NCBI GenBank assembly: GCA_034401795.1
Contig: CM067370.1
Location: forward strand, 59,684,369-59,748,368
DNA length: 64,000 nucleotides
Direction: 5' to 3'
Source of the DNA: Chaetoderma sp. LZ-2023a
Lineage: Eukaryota; Mollusca; Caudofoveata; Chaetodermatida; Chaetodermatidae
Both the position numbers and the translations under genes were made by a program. Positions within the stretch are counted from its first letter, which is position 1, and each line of letters opens with the position of its first letter. The notes under the pieces were generated by a model that had not been told where the DNA came from, made no database searches, and was given only the letters and a program-made list of their open reading frames with translations. Below are positions 12,258-21,149 of this stretch, piece after piece.

Positions 12258-13211
12258 TTATTTTTTCAAAATTGATAAGGCGAGAGGATTCGAGGTGTCA
12301 CGGAGATAATGGTCTGTAAAACTTGACTCACAGTGCCACTGAGCTACCGACATAATGTCATCCACAGGGACCCCATTAGATAGGGCATTTGAAGCCACTA
12401 CGCCCCGGACACTGTGAGCCTTGGCTATGTCAACTTGTTTACCTGTGGCAGATTTATGACAAAATTGAATACACTCTACAATCCACCTGGAAATGGTGTC
12501 CTTAGACGCCCTGCCATGGGGTTCAATATATGACATTCATAACGCTGTAGGGTCTGTCCGCCATTCCTGAGTACGTTGTTTGTGCCGGTTCAATGCTCGG
12601 ACTGGACACCATGCTTTAGAATTAGGATCATATCTAGTTAAAGCTGGTAAAAATATGGGTTGACCTGGATATTTCAAAGACTGATTTTTAGCCATGAAAT
12701 TAATCCTAGGTAGAAGCTTAAGGCTTTCCCCTGTAACCACAAAACGGTCTGCCTCGGCTGATAAGGCATGAATTTCACTTCTACGCCTAGCCGAGGCCGC
12801 AGCAATTAAAAATACAGTTTTAAGAGTCAACATTTTCATAGAAATGGAACTAAGTGGTTCAAAAGACTTATCACCTAGTACCTGAAGCACTAGAGATAAA
12901 CTCCAAGACGGAATCACAGGGGGATTCCTTGGTCTTAGATTGCCCATGCCTTTAATTAAAATATTTAATGTACTTCATCACTTCCCCTATTAGCCAAGCA
13001 AGGGATAACTCATTAAAGCTGATTTATAACCAGCAATAGAGTTAGGCTTGAGGCTATAGGCATCATACAGGTGACAGAGGAAATCAGCTACTACCTGAAT
13101 AGATGAATCCATTGGATCAATACATCTTTTTGAGCACCATTCTGCAAATCTGTTGAATTTATAATTATATGCTCTGGAGGTTGACCCCCTCCTGGCTTTT
13201 GCCATAAACAT
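12258..13211 (-). pseudogene. DIRS-0 tyrosine recombinase, broken
   Basis: Tyrosine recombinase that would integrate circular DIRS DNA into the genome. The N-terminal segment starts MFMAKARRGSTSRAYNYKFN (core-binding domain). The catalytic part has ASARRRSEIHALS (first Arg), KAHSVRGV (His-x-x-Arg), VAQWHCESSF and TDHYLRD (nucleophile Tyr). The frame is broken twice: a 2-bp deletion near 12995, just after SALM, relative to the other copies, and a TGC-to-TGA change at about 12537, before SYIEPHGR. All catalytic residues are still recognisable. The reading frame ends at 12258 in ALSILKK. It is transcribed against the host gene. Confidence 0.85.
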
Positions 13212-13379
13212 GGCTGCTGGTTGTATTTGATGTGTTTAACTTGAGAAGTCTCCTGTCCCGTCAGGGTGGTCGTAATAGTGGAGCTTCTCTCGAGTTGGTT
13301 TTTTGGTTTCTACGTAAACATCCGTTATCACGGCTCTGAGACTGTCATACTCATTGTCTTCGTATCCCTCCCTTTTCAG

Positions 13380-15074
13380 AAGTGCCCGTCCTGTCTGAAG
13401 TCCATGAAAGCTAGATTCTTCCCCCACCCTTGCCATCTGTGTTCAGCGTGTAGGCTGTCCAACAAATGTGTTATTTGTGAAAAGTGGGGGGGGGGGGATC
13501 TAACCTCTGAGTTCTTCTGTTTGCAGGCGAAGATGATGGCGGAGGAGGTGAAGAAACCGAAGAAGGAGGATAAGAAGAAGGCCTCTGAGAAGGGTGGGCT
13601 CGAGGCCTTCAAGAGTGAGTTGGTGAGTGAGATGCGCAGGACTTTGAAAGACCTGATGCCTGACATGCTTCGCGACATGTTGCCTGGCACAGGTGTTTCA
13701 ACTTCCTGCGCGTCGACCTCAGTGCAGGTAGCCCCCGTCCCTGTATCATGGCCTATTAGCTCGGACAAAGCGTTGAGTGATCCAGGGGCGGCCGTCTTGG
13801 ACCCAGGCTTGATGTTCGCATCGCCTGGGGTGCCAGCGGCGCGAGAAGAATCAGGCGGGACCCGACCAGCGGGCCTGACCACGATCACTCGCGGAGTAAA
13901 CTCGTCATCTGCCTTCGGGCAGTCTCCTGGTCAGTCTGGATTAGTTTTCTTTACTAATCCAGAGTCTAACTTTCCTGACCAGGAAGATGATGAGGACTAC
14001 CTGCTCGGTCCACAGGTGGATCATGAAGGCATGGATGTGAGCGCCTACACTCCTCTCTTGGGGAGCGTGAACGCTCGCACCTATGGCACTGTTCCCTCGG
14101 GAGCCGGTTTCATGGTTCAGCCTGTGGCCCGCATTGGAGCAGACGGCCGGCCGTATAAGATTCCACGGTTGGACGTGGAGTCTCATACGGACGTTCCGGG
14201 CCGCGCTGGTGTGTATGATCCCCCTCACACAAGCGCGACCTTGGAGCCTGGTTTGCCTATGGAGAATGCTATGCCAGCCCTCGCGGGCCCGTATACGTTC
14301 CCTGGGCAGCCAGGTTCGTCTATAGCCTCCTCGGCCGTGCCTGCGAATGCCATTGAGGATGACGAGGGCCCGCTGCTCGTCGGCAGTTCGCAGGTAGCCA
14401 CGGACGAAGACTGGTCGGAGGCGTGTGCGTGGCTCCTCGCTGTGAGACCAGAGCTCGCCGTGGAGGAGACGGTCGCCAGTAACCCTCGGGCATGGTTACA
14501 GGCGAAGCCGTTGGCCAGCATGGCTCTGTCTCTGCCGTACGCTGATCATGTCTTAGATATGTTCGCGGCGGCAGAGGAGTCGATCCGACCGAGAGGTCGC
14601 CTCGCGAAGGCCCCCCGCGAGGTAGCTAGGCGATGTCGGGTTACTGCCAGTCAGTATGCTCGGTATGGCCTGGCACCCAGACCGAGCGCGGACGACCGCG
14701 CCGCTCTGTGGGAAGATACGCGGCCGGGTTCCTGGGCTGACACGGGAGCGTTGGGCACGGGCGCTATGCGCTCGGCGAATGCCGCCTTGCGTGACACCGA
14801 GGAGAGCTCGCGAGCAGCGAACAGTGCGCTGTCGCATGTCTCTCAGCTGCTATCGGGGGTGGTAGCAGCGTCGGTGCAGCAACAGCCTAGTCCCGTGACA
14901 GTCCAACGAGCCATCCAGGATGGCATCAACCTGGCGTTGGACTGTCTGACTAGGTCGGTCAAAGTCGCTGAGGACGAGGCGCACGTTTGCACTGGACAAT
15001 TTGTGCCCGTCGCAGGAGCTCAAGTCGCGCTTGATGCGAGCGCCGATGGCGGGCCCTGGACTCTTTGGAGGTGA
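13380..15074 (+). CDS. DIRS-1 Gag-like protein (body exon)
   Basis: Putative nucleocapsid/structural protein. The body starts after an acceptor-like 'ccttttcag' (13371-13379). No usable ATG lies upstream of the first Cys pair, so the start is probably supplied by a spliced leader, as predicted in DIRS-4. Residues 2-40 contain CPSC, HPC, HLC, SAC and CVIC in the pattern C-x2-C-x10-H-x-C-x2-C-x2-C-x5-C-x2-C, a likely zinc-binding module. Then follow a Lys/Glu-rich stretch, an LKDLMPDMLRDMLPG helix, a long Ser/Pro/Gly-rich middle and an alpha-helical C-terminal part. Near 14960 the frame shifts relative to DIRS-2 and DIRS-4; the true C-terminus continues in another frame to about 15369. Much richer in G+C than its surroundings. 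Confidence 0.75.
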   Translation, partial: KCPSCLKSMKARFFPHPCHLCSACRLSNKCVICEKWGGGDLTSEFFCLQAKMMAEEVKKPKKEDKKKASEKGGLEAFKSELVSEMRRTLKDLMPDMLRDMLPGTGVSTSCASTSVQVAPVPVSWPISSDKALSDPGAAVLDPGLMFASPGVPAAREESGGTRPAGLTTITRGVNSSSAFGQSPGQSGLVFFTNPESNFPDQEDDEDYLLGPQVDHEGMDVSAYTPLLGSVNARTYGTVPSGAGFMVQPVARIGADGRPYKIPRLDVESHTDVPGRAGVYDPPHTSATLEPGLPMENAMPALAGPYTFPGQPGSSIASSAVPANAIEDDEGPLLVGSSQVATDEDWSEACAWLLAVRPELAVEETVASNPRAWLQAKPLASMALSLPYADHVLDMFAAAEESIRPRGRLAKAPREVARRCRVTASQYARYGLAPRPSADDRAALWEDTRPGSWADTGALGTGAMRSANAALRDTEESSRAANSALSHVSQLLSGVVAASVQQQPSPVTVQRAIQDGINLALDCLTRSVKVAEDEAHVCTGQFVPVAGAQVALDASADGGPWTLWR

Positions 15075-15077
15075 AGG

Positions 15078-17513
15078 TTGTCGGCACCTCCAGGAGACGG
15101 TGACTTTGTTGAACAACCAGAGGGCGCAGGGAACACGTGCATGTTCAGCCCTCGGCTGCTCGACAGCCGTACGCTCATGGCGGAGCTGGCAGTGTCAGAG
15201 GCCAGCCGGCCGGCAGGTTTCAGAGACCGAGTCGGCTACGCCAGCAGCAGCGTGCGCTTGTGCGACAGCCGCCGCCTCAAGCGCTGCCTGCCAGACAGCA
15301 GCCCGCGCACCGTGGTGCGCGTGGCGCTGGTCGCGGCGCGCGGGGAGCGGCGCGTGGTAACCGGGCCTGATGCAAGAAAAATTTGTCCGGTTATCACATG
15401 TACCACTCGGGTGTTGCCACTCATATCAGAGACACACCCACTTCTAAAATTTATGGCCACCCCGTCAACCCTAGGTGCACCAGTGGGAGGTCGTTTGACT
15501 TGTCACATTCAGAAGTGGGCGCGGTTAATTCAGGACCGCTTAGTCTTGCAATGGCTTTCGCACGGATACCGTCCAGATTGGATAAGGGGTCCGCCGTTGC
15601 ATTTGTCTCTGGTACCGGTCTGGACTCAGGTTCCAAGAGATCCAGACAAGCAGTTGTGCATAGAAGAGGAGATAGATTCTCTCGTTCTAAAAGAAGCAAT
15701 TCAACCGGCGCAGGATTGCCCGGGCTTCTATTCAACCGTGTTTCTTGTGGCAAAGAACACCGGGGGGTGGAGACCAATTCTCAACCTCAAGCCTCTAAAC
15801 AAGTTTTTAGACACTCTGACTTTCAAAATGGAAACAGTGAGATCGGTGTTGTTGGGGTTAGAGAAGGGGATGTGGACAGCGTCTATAGATCTCAAGGATG
15901 CTTACTTCCACATTCCAATTGCAAGGAGTTTTCGTCGGTTCCTGAGATTTGCTTTTCAGGGACGCCAATGGGAATTCAAGGTTCTTCCATTCGGCATCTC
16001 GACGGCTCCAAGGGTCTTCACTCGAGTGGTACTTGCTATTACGGCATACCTCCGCAGGAGAAATATACCTGTTCACACTTACATAGACGACTGGTTGCTG
16101 AAAGCACACAACCCAGAAAGTTTGACAGCAAATCTGGAGATAGTTTTGGAAACTCTCACAGATTTAGGCTGGATGATCAACTTTCCGAAATCAGAGCTGA
16201 CTCCATCCCAGAAGTTTGTTTACCTGGGTATGTTCTTCGATCTGGAGATAGGATATGTTTATCCGTCCCAGGAGAGAGTGGAAAGTCTCCTCTCATGCAT
16301 TCAGTTGGTTTGCGACAGTCGTTATATTCTAGCACGGGTCTATCTGAGAATGTTGGGTCTGATGGTTTCGATGGAACCAGTCATTCCTCAGGCGGCCTTG
16401 CGCAGGCGGCCGATTCAGTTGTTTCTCATGACCCAGTGGACGCAGAGTTCAGGATCACTGGACTCGCGCATTCAAGTGTTGGACCCTCTCATTCATCACC
16501 TTCACTGGTGGATGGAGAGAGGAAATCTCCTGCCGGGGGTCATGCTGACCCCTCCCCACCCTCAAGTAACGATGTTTACGGATGCATCGATGGAGGGTTG
16601 GGGAGCTTGCCTGGAAGAAGCCACTATATCAGGGCTTTGGAATCTGGAACAGTCAAAGGAACATATCAACATGCTAGAATTGCGGGCTGTAGTTCTAGGC
16701 CTGGAACACTTCCTAGAGGAGGTGGAGGGAAAATTTGTGATGATACGTTCAGACAACTCTACAGTAGTGAGTTACATAAACCGCCAGGGCGGAACGAAGT
16801 CGCCCAGTCTCTGTATGATGACATGGAAGCTGCTTTGCTGGTGCATGGATCATATGATCACCTTGAAAGCAGTTCATATTCCGGGAAGGCTGAATCTGTT
16901 AGCAGACTCATTGAGCCGAAGGATGAGTATTCTGCCTACGGAATGGCAACTAAATCAATGTGTGGCGGATCACCTGTTCAATCATTGGGGAAAGCCCAAC
17001 ATAGATTTGTTCGCAATGAAGAAGAATGCGAAGATGACGACGTACGTTTCTCCGATTCCAGATCCAAGCGCTATCGCAATAGATGCGCTAGCTATCAGTT
17101 GGAAGGGAATGTATGCATACGCATACCCTCCAACAATCCTGATTCCAAGGATCCTTCAGAAGATCAGACAAGAGGAATGCCAAGTTCTTCTGATCGCCCC
17201 TAATTGGCCAAGCCGATCATGGTTTACGGATCTGCTGGACCTTCTGGTTTGCAATCCGGTTCCTCTGCCACTGATGGACAATATTATCTTCCAGGGCAAG
17301 ACCCTTCACAACAATCCGTCAATGTTTCGATTGACTGCATGGATGTTGTCAAATAATCCGCGATTAAGGAGGGCTTTTCTGAGCAAGCAGCCAATTTCAT
17401 GGCCAGAGCCAGGAGGGGGTCAACCTCCAGAGCTTATAATTATAAAATCAACAGATTTGCAGAATGGTGCTCAAAGAGATGTATCAATCCGATGGAAGCA
17501 TCTATTCAGGTAG
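15078..17513 (+). CDS. DIRS-1 reverse transcriptase / RNase H / methyltransferase-like polyprotein
   Basis: Copies element RNA into DNA. The real start is probably near 15354, where the gag stop overlaps (GTG here, ATG in DIRS-4); codons before it are gag in another frame. Positions counted from 15078: RT begins about residue 194 (EEEIDSLVLKEAIQPAQ), with GGWRPILNLKPLN, SIDLKDAYFHIPI, LPFGISTAPRVFTRV and the YIDD catalytic box at about 334. RNase H has TDASMEGWGACLE (about 498), LELRAV, RSDNST (about 558) and LADSLSR (about 608). The region from NIDLFAMKKNAKMTTYVSP (about 641) through LIAPNWPSRSWF matches the DAM-like methyltransferase domain described in DIRS elements. The last ~38 codons overlap the recombinase in another frame. 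The ORF is open throughout. Confidence 0.9.
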   Translation: MSAPPGDGDFVEQPEGAGNTCMFSPRLLDSRTLMAELAVSEASRPAGFRDRVGYASSSVRLCDSRRLKRCLPDSSPRTVVRVALVAARGERRVVTGPDARKICPVITCTTRVLPLISETHPLLKFMATPSTLGAPVGGRLTCHIQKWARLIQDRLVLQWLSHGYRPDWIRGPPLHLSLVPVWTQVPRDPDKQLCIEEEIDSLVLKEAIQPAQDCPGFYSTVFLVAKNTGGWRPILNLKPLNKFLDTLTFKMETVRSVLLGLEKGMWTASIDLKDAYFHIPIARSFRRFLRFAFQGRQWEFKVLPFGISTAPRVFTRVVLAITAYLRRRNIPVHTYIDDWLLKAHNPESLTANLEIVLETLTDLGWMINFPKSELTPSQKFVYLGMFFDLEIGYVYPSQERVESLLSCIQLVCDSRYILARVYLRMLGLMVSMEPVIPQAALRRRPIQLFLMTQWTQSSGSLDSRIQVLDPLIHHLHWWMERGNLLPGVMLTPPHPQVTMFTDASMEGWGACLEEATISGLWNLEQSKEHINMLELRAVVLGLEHFLEEVEGKFVMIRSDNSTVVSYINRQGGTKSPSLCMMTWKLLCWCMDHMITLKAVHIPGRLNLLADSLSRRMSILPTEWQLNQCVADHLFNHWGKPNIDLFAMKKNAKMTTYVSPIPDPSAIAIDALAISWKGMYAYAYPPTILIPRILQKIRQEECQVLLIAPNWPSRSWFTDLLDLLVCNPVPLPLMDNIIFQGKTLHNNPSMFRLTAWMLSNNPRLRRAFLSKQPISWPEPGGGQPPELIIIKSTDLQNGAQRDVSIRWKHLFR

Positions 17514-18359
17514 TAGCTGATTTTCTCTGTCACCTGTATGATACCTATAGTCTTCAACCTAATTCTATTGCTGGATACAAATCAGCATTGATGACTGTTA
17601 TCCCTTGCTTGGCAAAGAGGGGAAGTGATGAAGTAAGTGTTTTAAATACTCTTATTAAAGGTATGGGCAATCTCAGACCTAGAAATCCTCCACTGACACC
17701 ATCATGGAGTCTTTCTCTGGTTCTGCAGGTTTTGAGTGATAAGCCTTTTGAACCACTTAGTGCTATATCTGTTAAATTATTGACACTTGAAACTGTATTT
17801 TTAGTGGCGGCGTCTTCAGCCAGATGCAGGAGTGAAATTCATGCCTTGTCTGCTGAGCCTGACCATTATATAGTTACAGGTGAAGGCCTTAAGCTTCTAC
17901 CAAGATTGAATTTCTTGGCTAAGAATCAATCTTTAAAGTATCCGGGTAGACATATTATTTTACCTGCCTTAACCAGATATGATCGTGGTGCTAAAGTATG
18001 GTGTCCAGTCCGTGCTTTGAATAAGTTCAAGAAACGAACTCAGGTTGGCGGACGGACCCATGTTCCCTATGGTTGTCATATATTGAACCCCATGGTAGGG
18101 CGTCAAGAGACACTATTTCCAGATGGATAGTGGAACTGTGGAATGTATCCAATTCTGTCATAAAACAGCCACTGGAATCCAGGTAGATAGAGCCAAGGCT
18201 CATAGTGTCCGTGGTGTGGTAACTTCCACAGCATTATTTAATGGTGTTTCTATTGAAGACATTATGTCAGTAGCCCAGTGGCACTGTGAGTCAAGTTTTA
18301 CCGACCATTACCTTCGTGACACTTCTAACCCACTCGCCGTCTCAGTCCTCAGGAAATAA
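17399..18359 (+). pseudogene. DIRS-1 tyrosine recombinase, frameshifted
   Basis: Starts at the ATG at 17399 (MARARRGSTSRAYNYKINRF), inside the end of the RT ORF. The N-terminal core-binding part and the first catalytic Arg region (SARCRSEIHALS) are in one frame up to about 18045, after which the frame changes (QVGGRTHVPYGC... replaces the WRTD...SYIEPHGR of other copies). A small duplication near 18130 ('tagtggaactgtggaatg') shifts it again. The final frame from about 18140 restores KAHSVRGV (His-x-x-Arg), VAQWHCESSFTDHYLRDTS with the nucleophile Tyr, and ends in SVLRK. So it is catalytically complete in residues but not expressible as one protein. Confidence 0.85.
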
Positions 18360-18950
18360 AATATTTATGCAGAGGTTTTATGTTTGTAAATAGTTTGCCT
18401 CCTCTGCTATTTTCAAATATCAAATTTGTTGGTAGGATATCCCTACTATTAGCTGGTACACTTCTCTTCATCCGGTGGGGGAAGAGATGAGTGCCGCGTC
18501 CAAGACATCAGAGGTCAGTAGTTATGACCATTTTTTGATTTTCTGTCTTGGTGATGGTGTCATTTTATTTTTTAATATGGTGATGGTTAATGTCTCTTAA
18601 TTGTGGTGTTTCAGAGAGTTTTTGAAATAGCAGCAATTCTTCTTTTTCCAATGTCTAGTAATACTTTCATTAAGTATTAGAGAACGTGCTAGTCATTTAA
18701 AGCAGCGTTTTTCCTAAACCTTCCTCAGAAAGAGGGGGGGGGGGGGGGGGAGCGCATTTGCCTTTTGATCAATCTCTCTTCATCGGTCGATTATCCGATG
18801 CAAAATTCTATTCCTGGTTGTGGTTTCAGTCGCAATTTCAGATGTTTTAAATCTCTTGAGAATTCAAAGAGCCTAGCCTCTTCGAGGGTGTGCGGGTTTT
18901 CAGGACCTTGCCTCCCTCCCACCAAAATTTACTTTCAAATTCTGGTTTTT
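18360..18950 (+). other. DIRS-1 3' untranslated part
   Basis: Shared with DIRS-2 and DIRS-3 ('catcggtcgattatccgatg', 'gaccttgcctccctcccacc'). Includes a long G run at about 18735-18750. No coding sequence. Confidence 0.6.
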
Positions 18951-19062
18951 TATCAAGAGTGTTAGGGAGGTAAGTATGTTCTCATGATGTGAAATAAGTA
19001 AATTTGGCAAATTTCTTTTTCACGAGTGAGATGACATACTTACCTCCCTAACGGGATCCCGG
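18951..19062 (+). repeat. Internal complementary region of DIRS-1
   Basis: 'caagagtgttagggaggtaa' is followed by 'ctcatgatgtgaaataag', the complement of the expected left outer end, then by the complement of the right outer end (18999-19062, 'caaatttctttttcacgagt'). The second block is inverted at 19280-19336. Confidence 0.75.
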
Positions 19063-19337
19063 CCTCACCACCCCACGGAGGCCTGGTCCTTTGGCTATTG
19101 AATAGTTGCTTCTATGTCAGCCAATATTTAGTAACGGAAGTACCGGTGTGCGCATGCGCAGAGGGTGGTGTTTGTCATGTGCATGACTGTGTACTTCCAC
19201 CTGCCCATTAGGGGCACCTAACTTTTTATAATTCTGAATATTATTGAATTTAGAGCCGATATACTAGTATATCAAGAGTGTTAGGGAGGTAAGTATGTCA
19301 TCTCACTCGTGAAAAAGAAATTTGCCAAATTTACTTA
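19063..19337 (+). repeat. Right inverted terminal repeat of DIRS-1
   Basis: Contains 'ggggcacctaactttttata' and ends 'aaatttgccaaatttactta', immediately followed by REP-A sequence. Its sequence differs from the DIRS-0/-2/-4 type but matches DIRS-3, so two terminal-repeat subfamilies are present. Confidence 0.75.
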
Positions 19338-20260
19338 AACTGTCGGATAAACGGTTTGGCGTCCATCTTGGATCATTTTCCCGCCAAAAGCTCCCATACT
19401 AAAGCAAAGGGAAATTTAAAATGTTTTCTCGAGAACTACTAGGCCGATTTCAATTATATGTAGCAGGATCAATCCTTAGGGCATAGAGATTCATGTTTCT
19501 TCAAACGAAGCGGGTCAGCCAATTTGGCCGCCGGCCATCTTGGATTTTGGCTGATTTTTAGAAATGTATTTTAATATTCTCTGAAACCGCTTGGCGTATC
19601 GATCTAAAACTCATTAAATATGATTTAGGGCAACAGCTGAAACAAGTTTGTTCAAGAGAACTTGATTGGCCAAATAGTTTGGCGGTCATCTTGGATGACC
19701 TAGTTTTTCCGAAAACGACTTCTCCAGAAGCCCTGAAAGGATCAGGCTGAAATTTGGGAGATTTGATTAGGGACTAAGGGCCATTAAAGTTTATTCAAGG
19801 GGAGTTGATCCATCAAAAAATATGGTTGCCATGGGCTGATCAAAATGTAGCATGTTTGGTGGCCATATTGAATTTTTTTATTTTGACAAATTTTAAAGCC
19901 AAAATTGGTTTTATATGTTTTTGTGTATTCTGATTTAAAATTTGCCATTTTCAAAACTGTTGGATAAACGGTTTAGCGGGCATCGTGGATCATTTTCCAA
20001 CCATAAACTCCAATGTACTAAAGGAATAGGGAATTTCAAGTATATTTGGCAGAAAGCATACTTAGGGCATAGAGATACACGTTTGTTCAAATGAAGCTGG
20101 TCAGTTATTTGCCGGGCGGCCATCTTGGATTTTTTAAATGCCTTTAAAAATCTTCTTTTCCGAATCCGCATGCGGGATTGATTCAAAACTCATGACAGGT
20201 TATCTAGAGGAACAGCTGAACCAAGTTTGCTCAATGGAACTTGATTGCCTACCGTATTTC
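19338..20260 (+). repeat. REP-A fragment, interrupted
   Basis: Same internal units as the copy at 8045-9838 ('ggataaacggtttggcgtcc', 'aaacgacttctccagaag'). The matching tail ('ttctgctcaattccttagg' to 'cccttgggcctcttg') lies at 25611-25710, beyond DIRS-2. The two parts therefore look like one REP-A copy split by later insertions. Confidence 0.6.
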
Positions 20261-21149
20261 GCTTAATAGTAGCCTATGATCTAATAGAAGCCCACCCCCT
20301 AACTTTGACATATGAGCTCCAATGATTTCTTAGCAATTTCAAAACGACAAAACTCTGTATTAGAAGCCCACCCTCTAACTCAGCAGACTGTATGAAATTT
20401 TTTTTTAAGAGCAAATTTGTAAGAATAGCGTGTATAATAATACCAATTGTGTCACGGGTGTCTTGAATCATGTGTCTACTTCAGACCGATTTCTGCCCTG
20501 ATACATTTCCAGCCCCTGTAGAAGTCAATACAGGCCTCGGATTTGTAAATCACGACCACCTATTAGATTAATACTAATAGTAGGCCACGTATGTTCATGA
20601 TATAATAAAGTTTATTCCACAATTTTGTAGTCAAAATGCGCGTAAAACAGTCTTGGCGTGATTAAATACCTTCCTTATAAATATATTTTAAGACCAAATT
20701 TATGTACCAAACAAAAAGCACGGGAGAAAATGTGCATCAATTTTGTTAAACAAACAAACATTAAATGATCCAAATTGAATTATTACGAACGCTCTTCAAT
20801 TGGAGGCGAATCATTTGTATTTTTTCGCGACGCCATTTTATATCAAATTGTGGATTACTTTTAATGTAATAAACAAGCTTTATTAAAGGATACACAATAT
20901 TTAGGTGCTCAAATCAAATAATTTCACTTCCCCGGTGATGTTTTGAGGTATACATTAATCATAGGCGTAGAGTGATAACGACGTAGTCAGTGACAAATAG
21001 ACCAATTTGGTTTTAAAGCCTGACGCTTGGATGCGTTGTGTATCCAGAAGTCTGAATGGTCAGAAGCTGCTTTTTCAGCTCCTTTTATACTCTCATGGGC
21101 TGAGCCTGGGGATTGACTTTCACATACCCTTAAAAGGGTATGGAAAATT
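20261..21149. other. AT-rich block of unknown origin
   Basis: Opens 'accgtatttcgcttaatagt' and contains twice 'tagaagcccacc.cctaact' (about 20285 and 20362). The sharp start inside REP-A suggests another insertion, but I could not find its terminal repeats. No gene recognised. Confidence 0.35.

Larger units (their letters stand above)
11341..13219 (-). mobile_element. DIRS-0: 3' part of a DIRS-like retrotransposon, minus strand
   Basis: Read on the minus strand it contains the tyrosine recombinase (13211 to 12258), a 3' untranslated part, an internal complementary region (11722 to 11620) and a right terminal repeat ending at 11341. Gag, RT and RNase H are missing. Similarity to the other copies stops abruptly just upstream of the recombinase start, at about 13219, where plus-strand DIRS-1 begins. 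The recombinase is broken, so this is a dead copy. Confidence 0.85.
13220..19337 (+). mobile_element. DIRS-1: 5'-truncated DIRS-like retrotransposon
   Basis: Gag (13380-15074), RT/RNase H/methyltransferase-like ORF (to 17513), overlapping tyrosine recombinase (17399-18359), 3' region, internal complementary region (18951-19062) and right terminal repeat (to 19337). The left terminal repeat and the leader exon seen in DIRS-4 are missing; homology begins at the junction with minus-strand DIRS-0. Frameshifts in gag and recombinase make it defective, but the RT ORF is open along its whole length. The right flank is REP-A sequence. Confidence 0.88.

Noticed and set aside
13500-13560. A second intron in gag at 'tctgtttgcag' before GCGAAGATGATGG
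   Set aside because: The upstream residues (DLTSEFFCLQAK, DLMAEFLSLQAK) are conserved and in frame across copies, so this stretch is coding.
13376-13888. 170-codon minus-strand frame across gag (also 14225-14521, 14553-14837, 61224-61715 and similar)
   Set aside because: Shadows of G+C-rich gag on the opposite strand, with no recognisable domain and no conservation independent of gag.
15383-17203. A 606-codon open frame overlapping the DIRS-1 RT gene
   Set aside because: It reads the RT/RNase H gene in another frame. A similar long frame in DIRS-4 (upstream part of 61837-63852, and 62661-63995) has the same cause: codon bias of the real gene keeps alternative frames open. Only the RT frame has family motifs.
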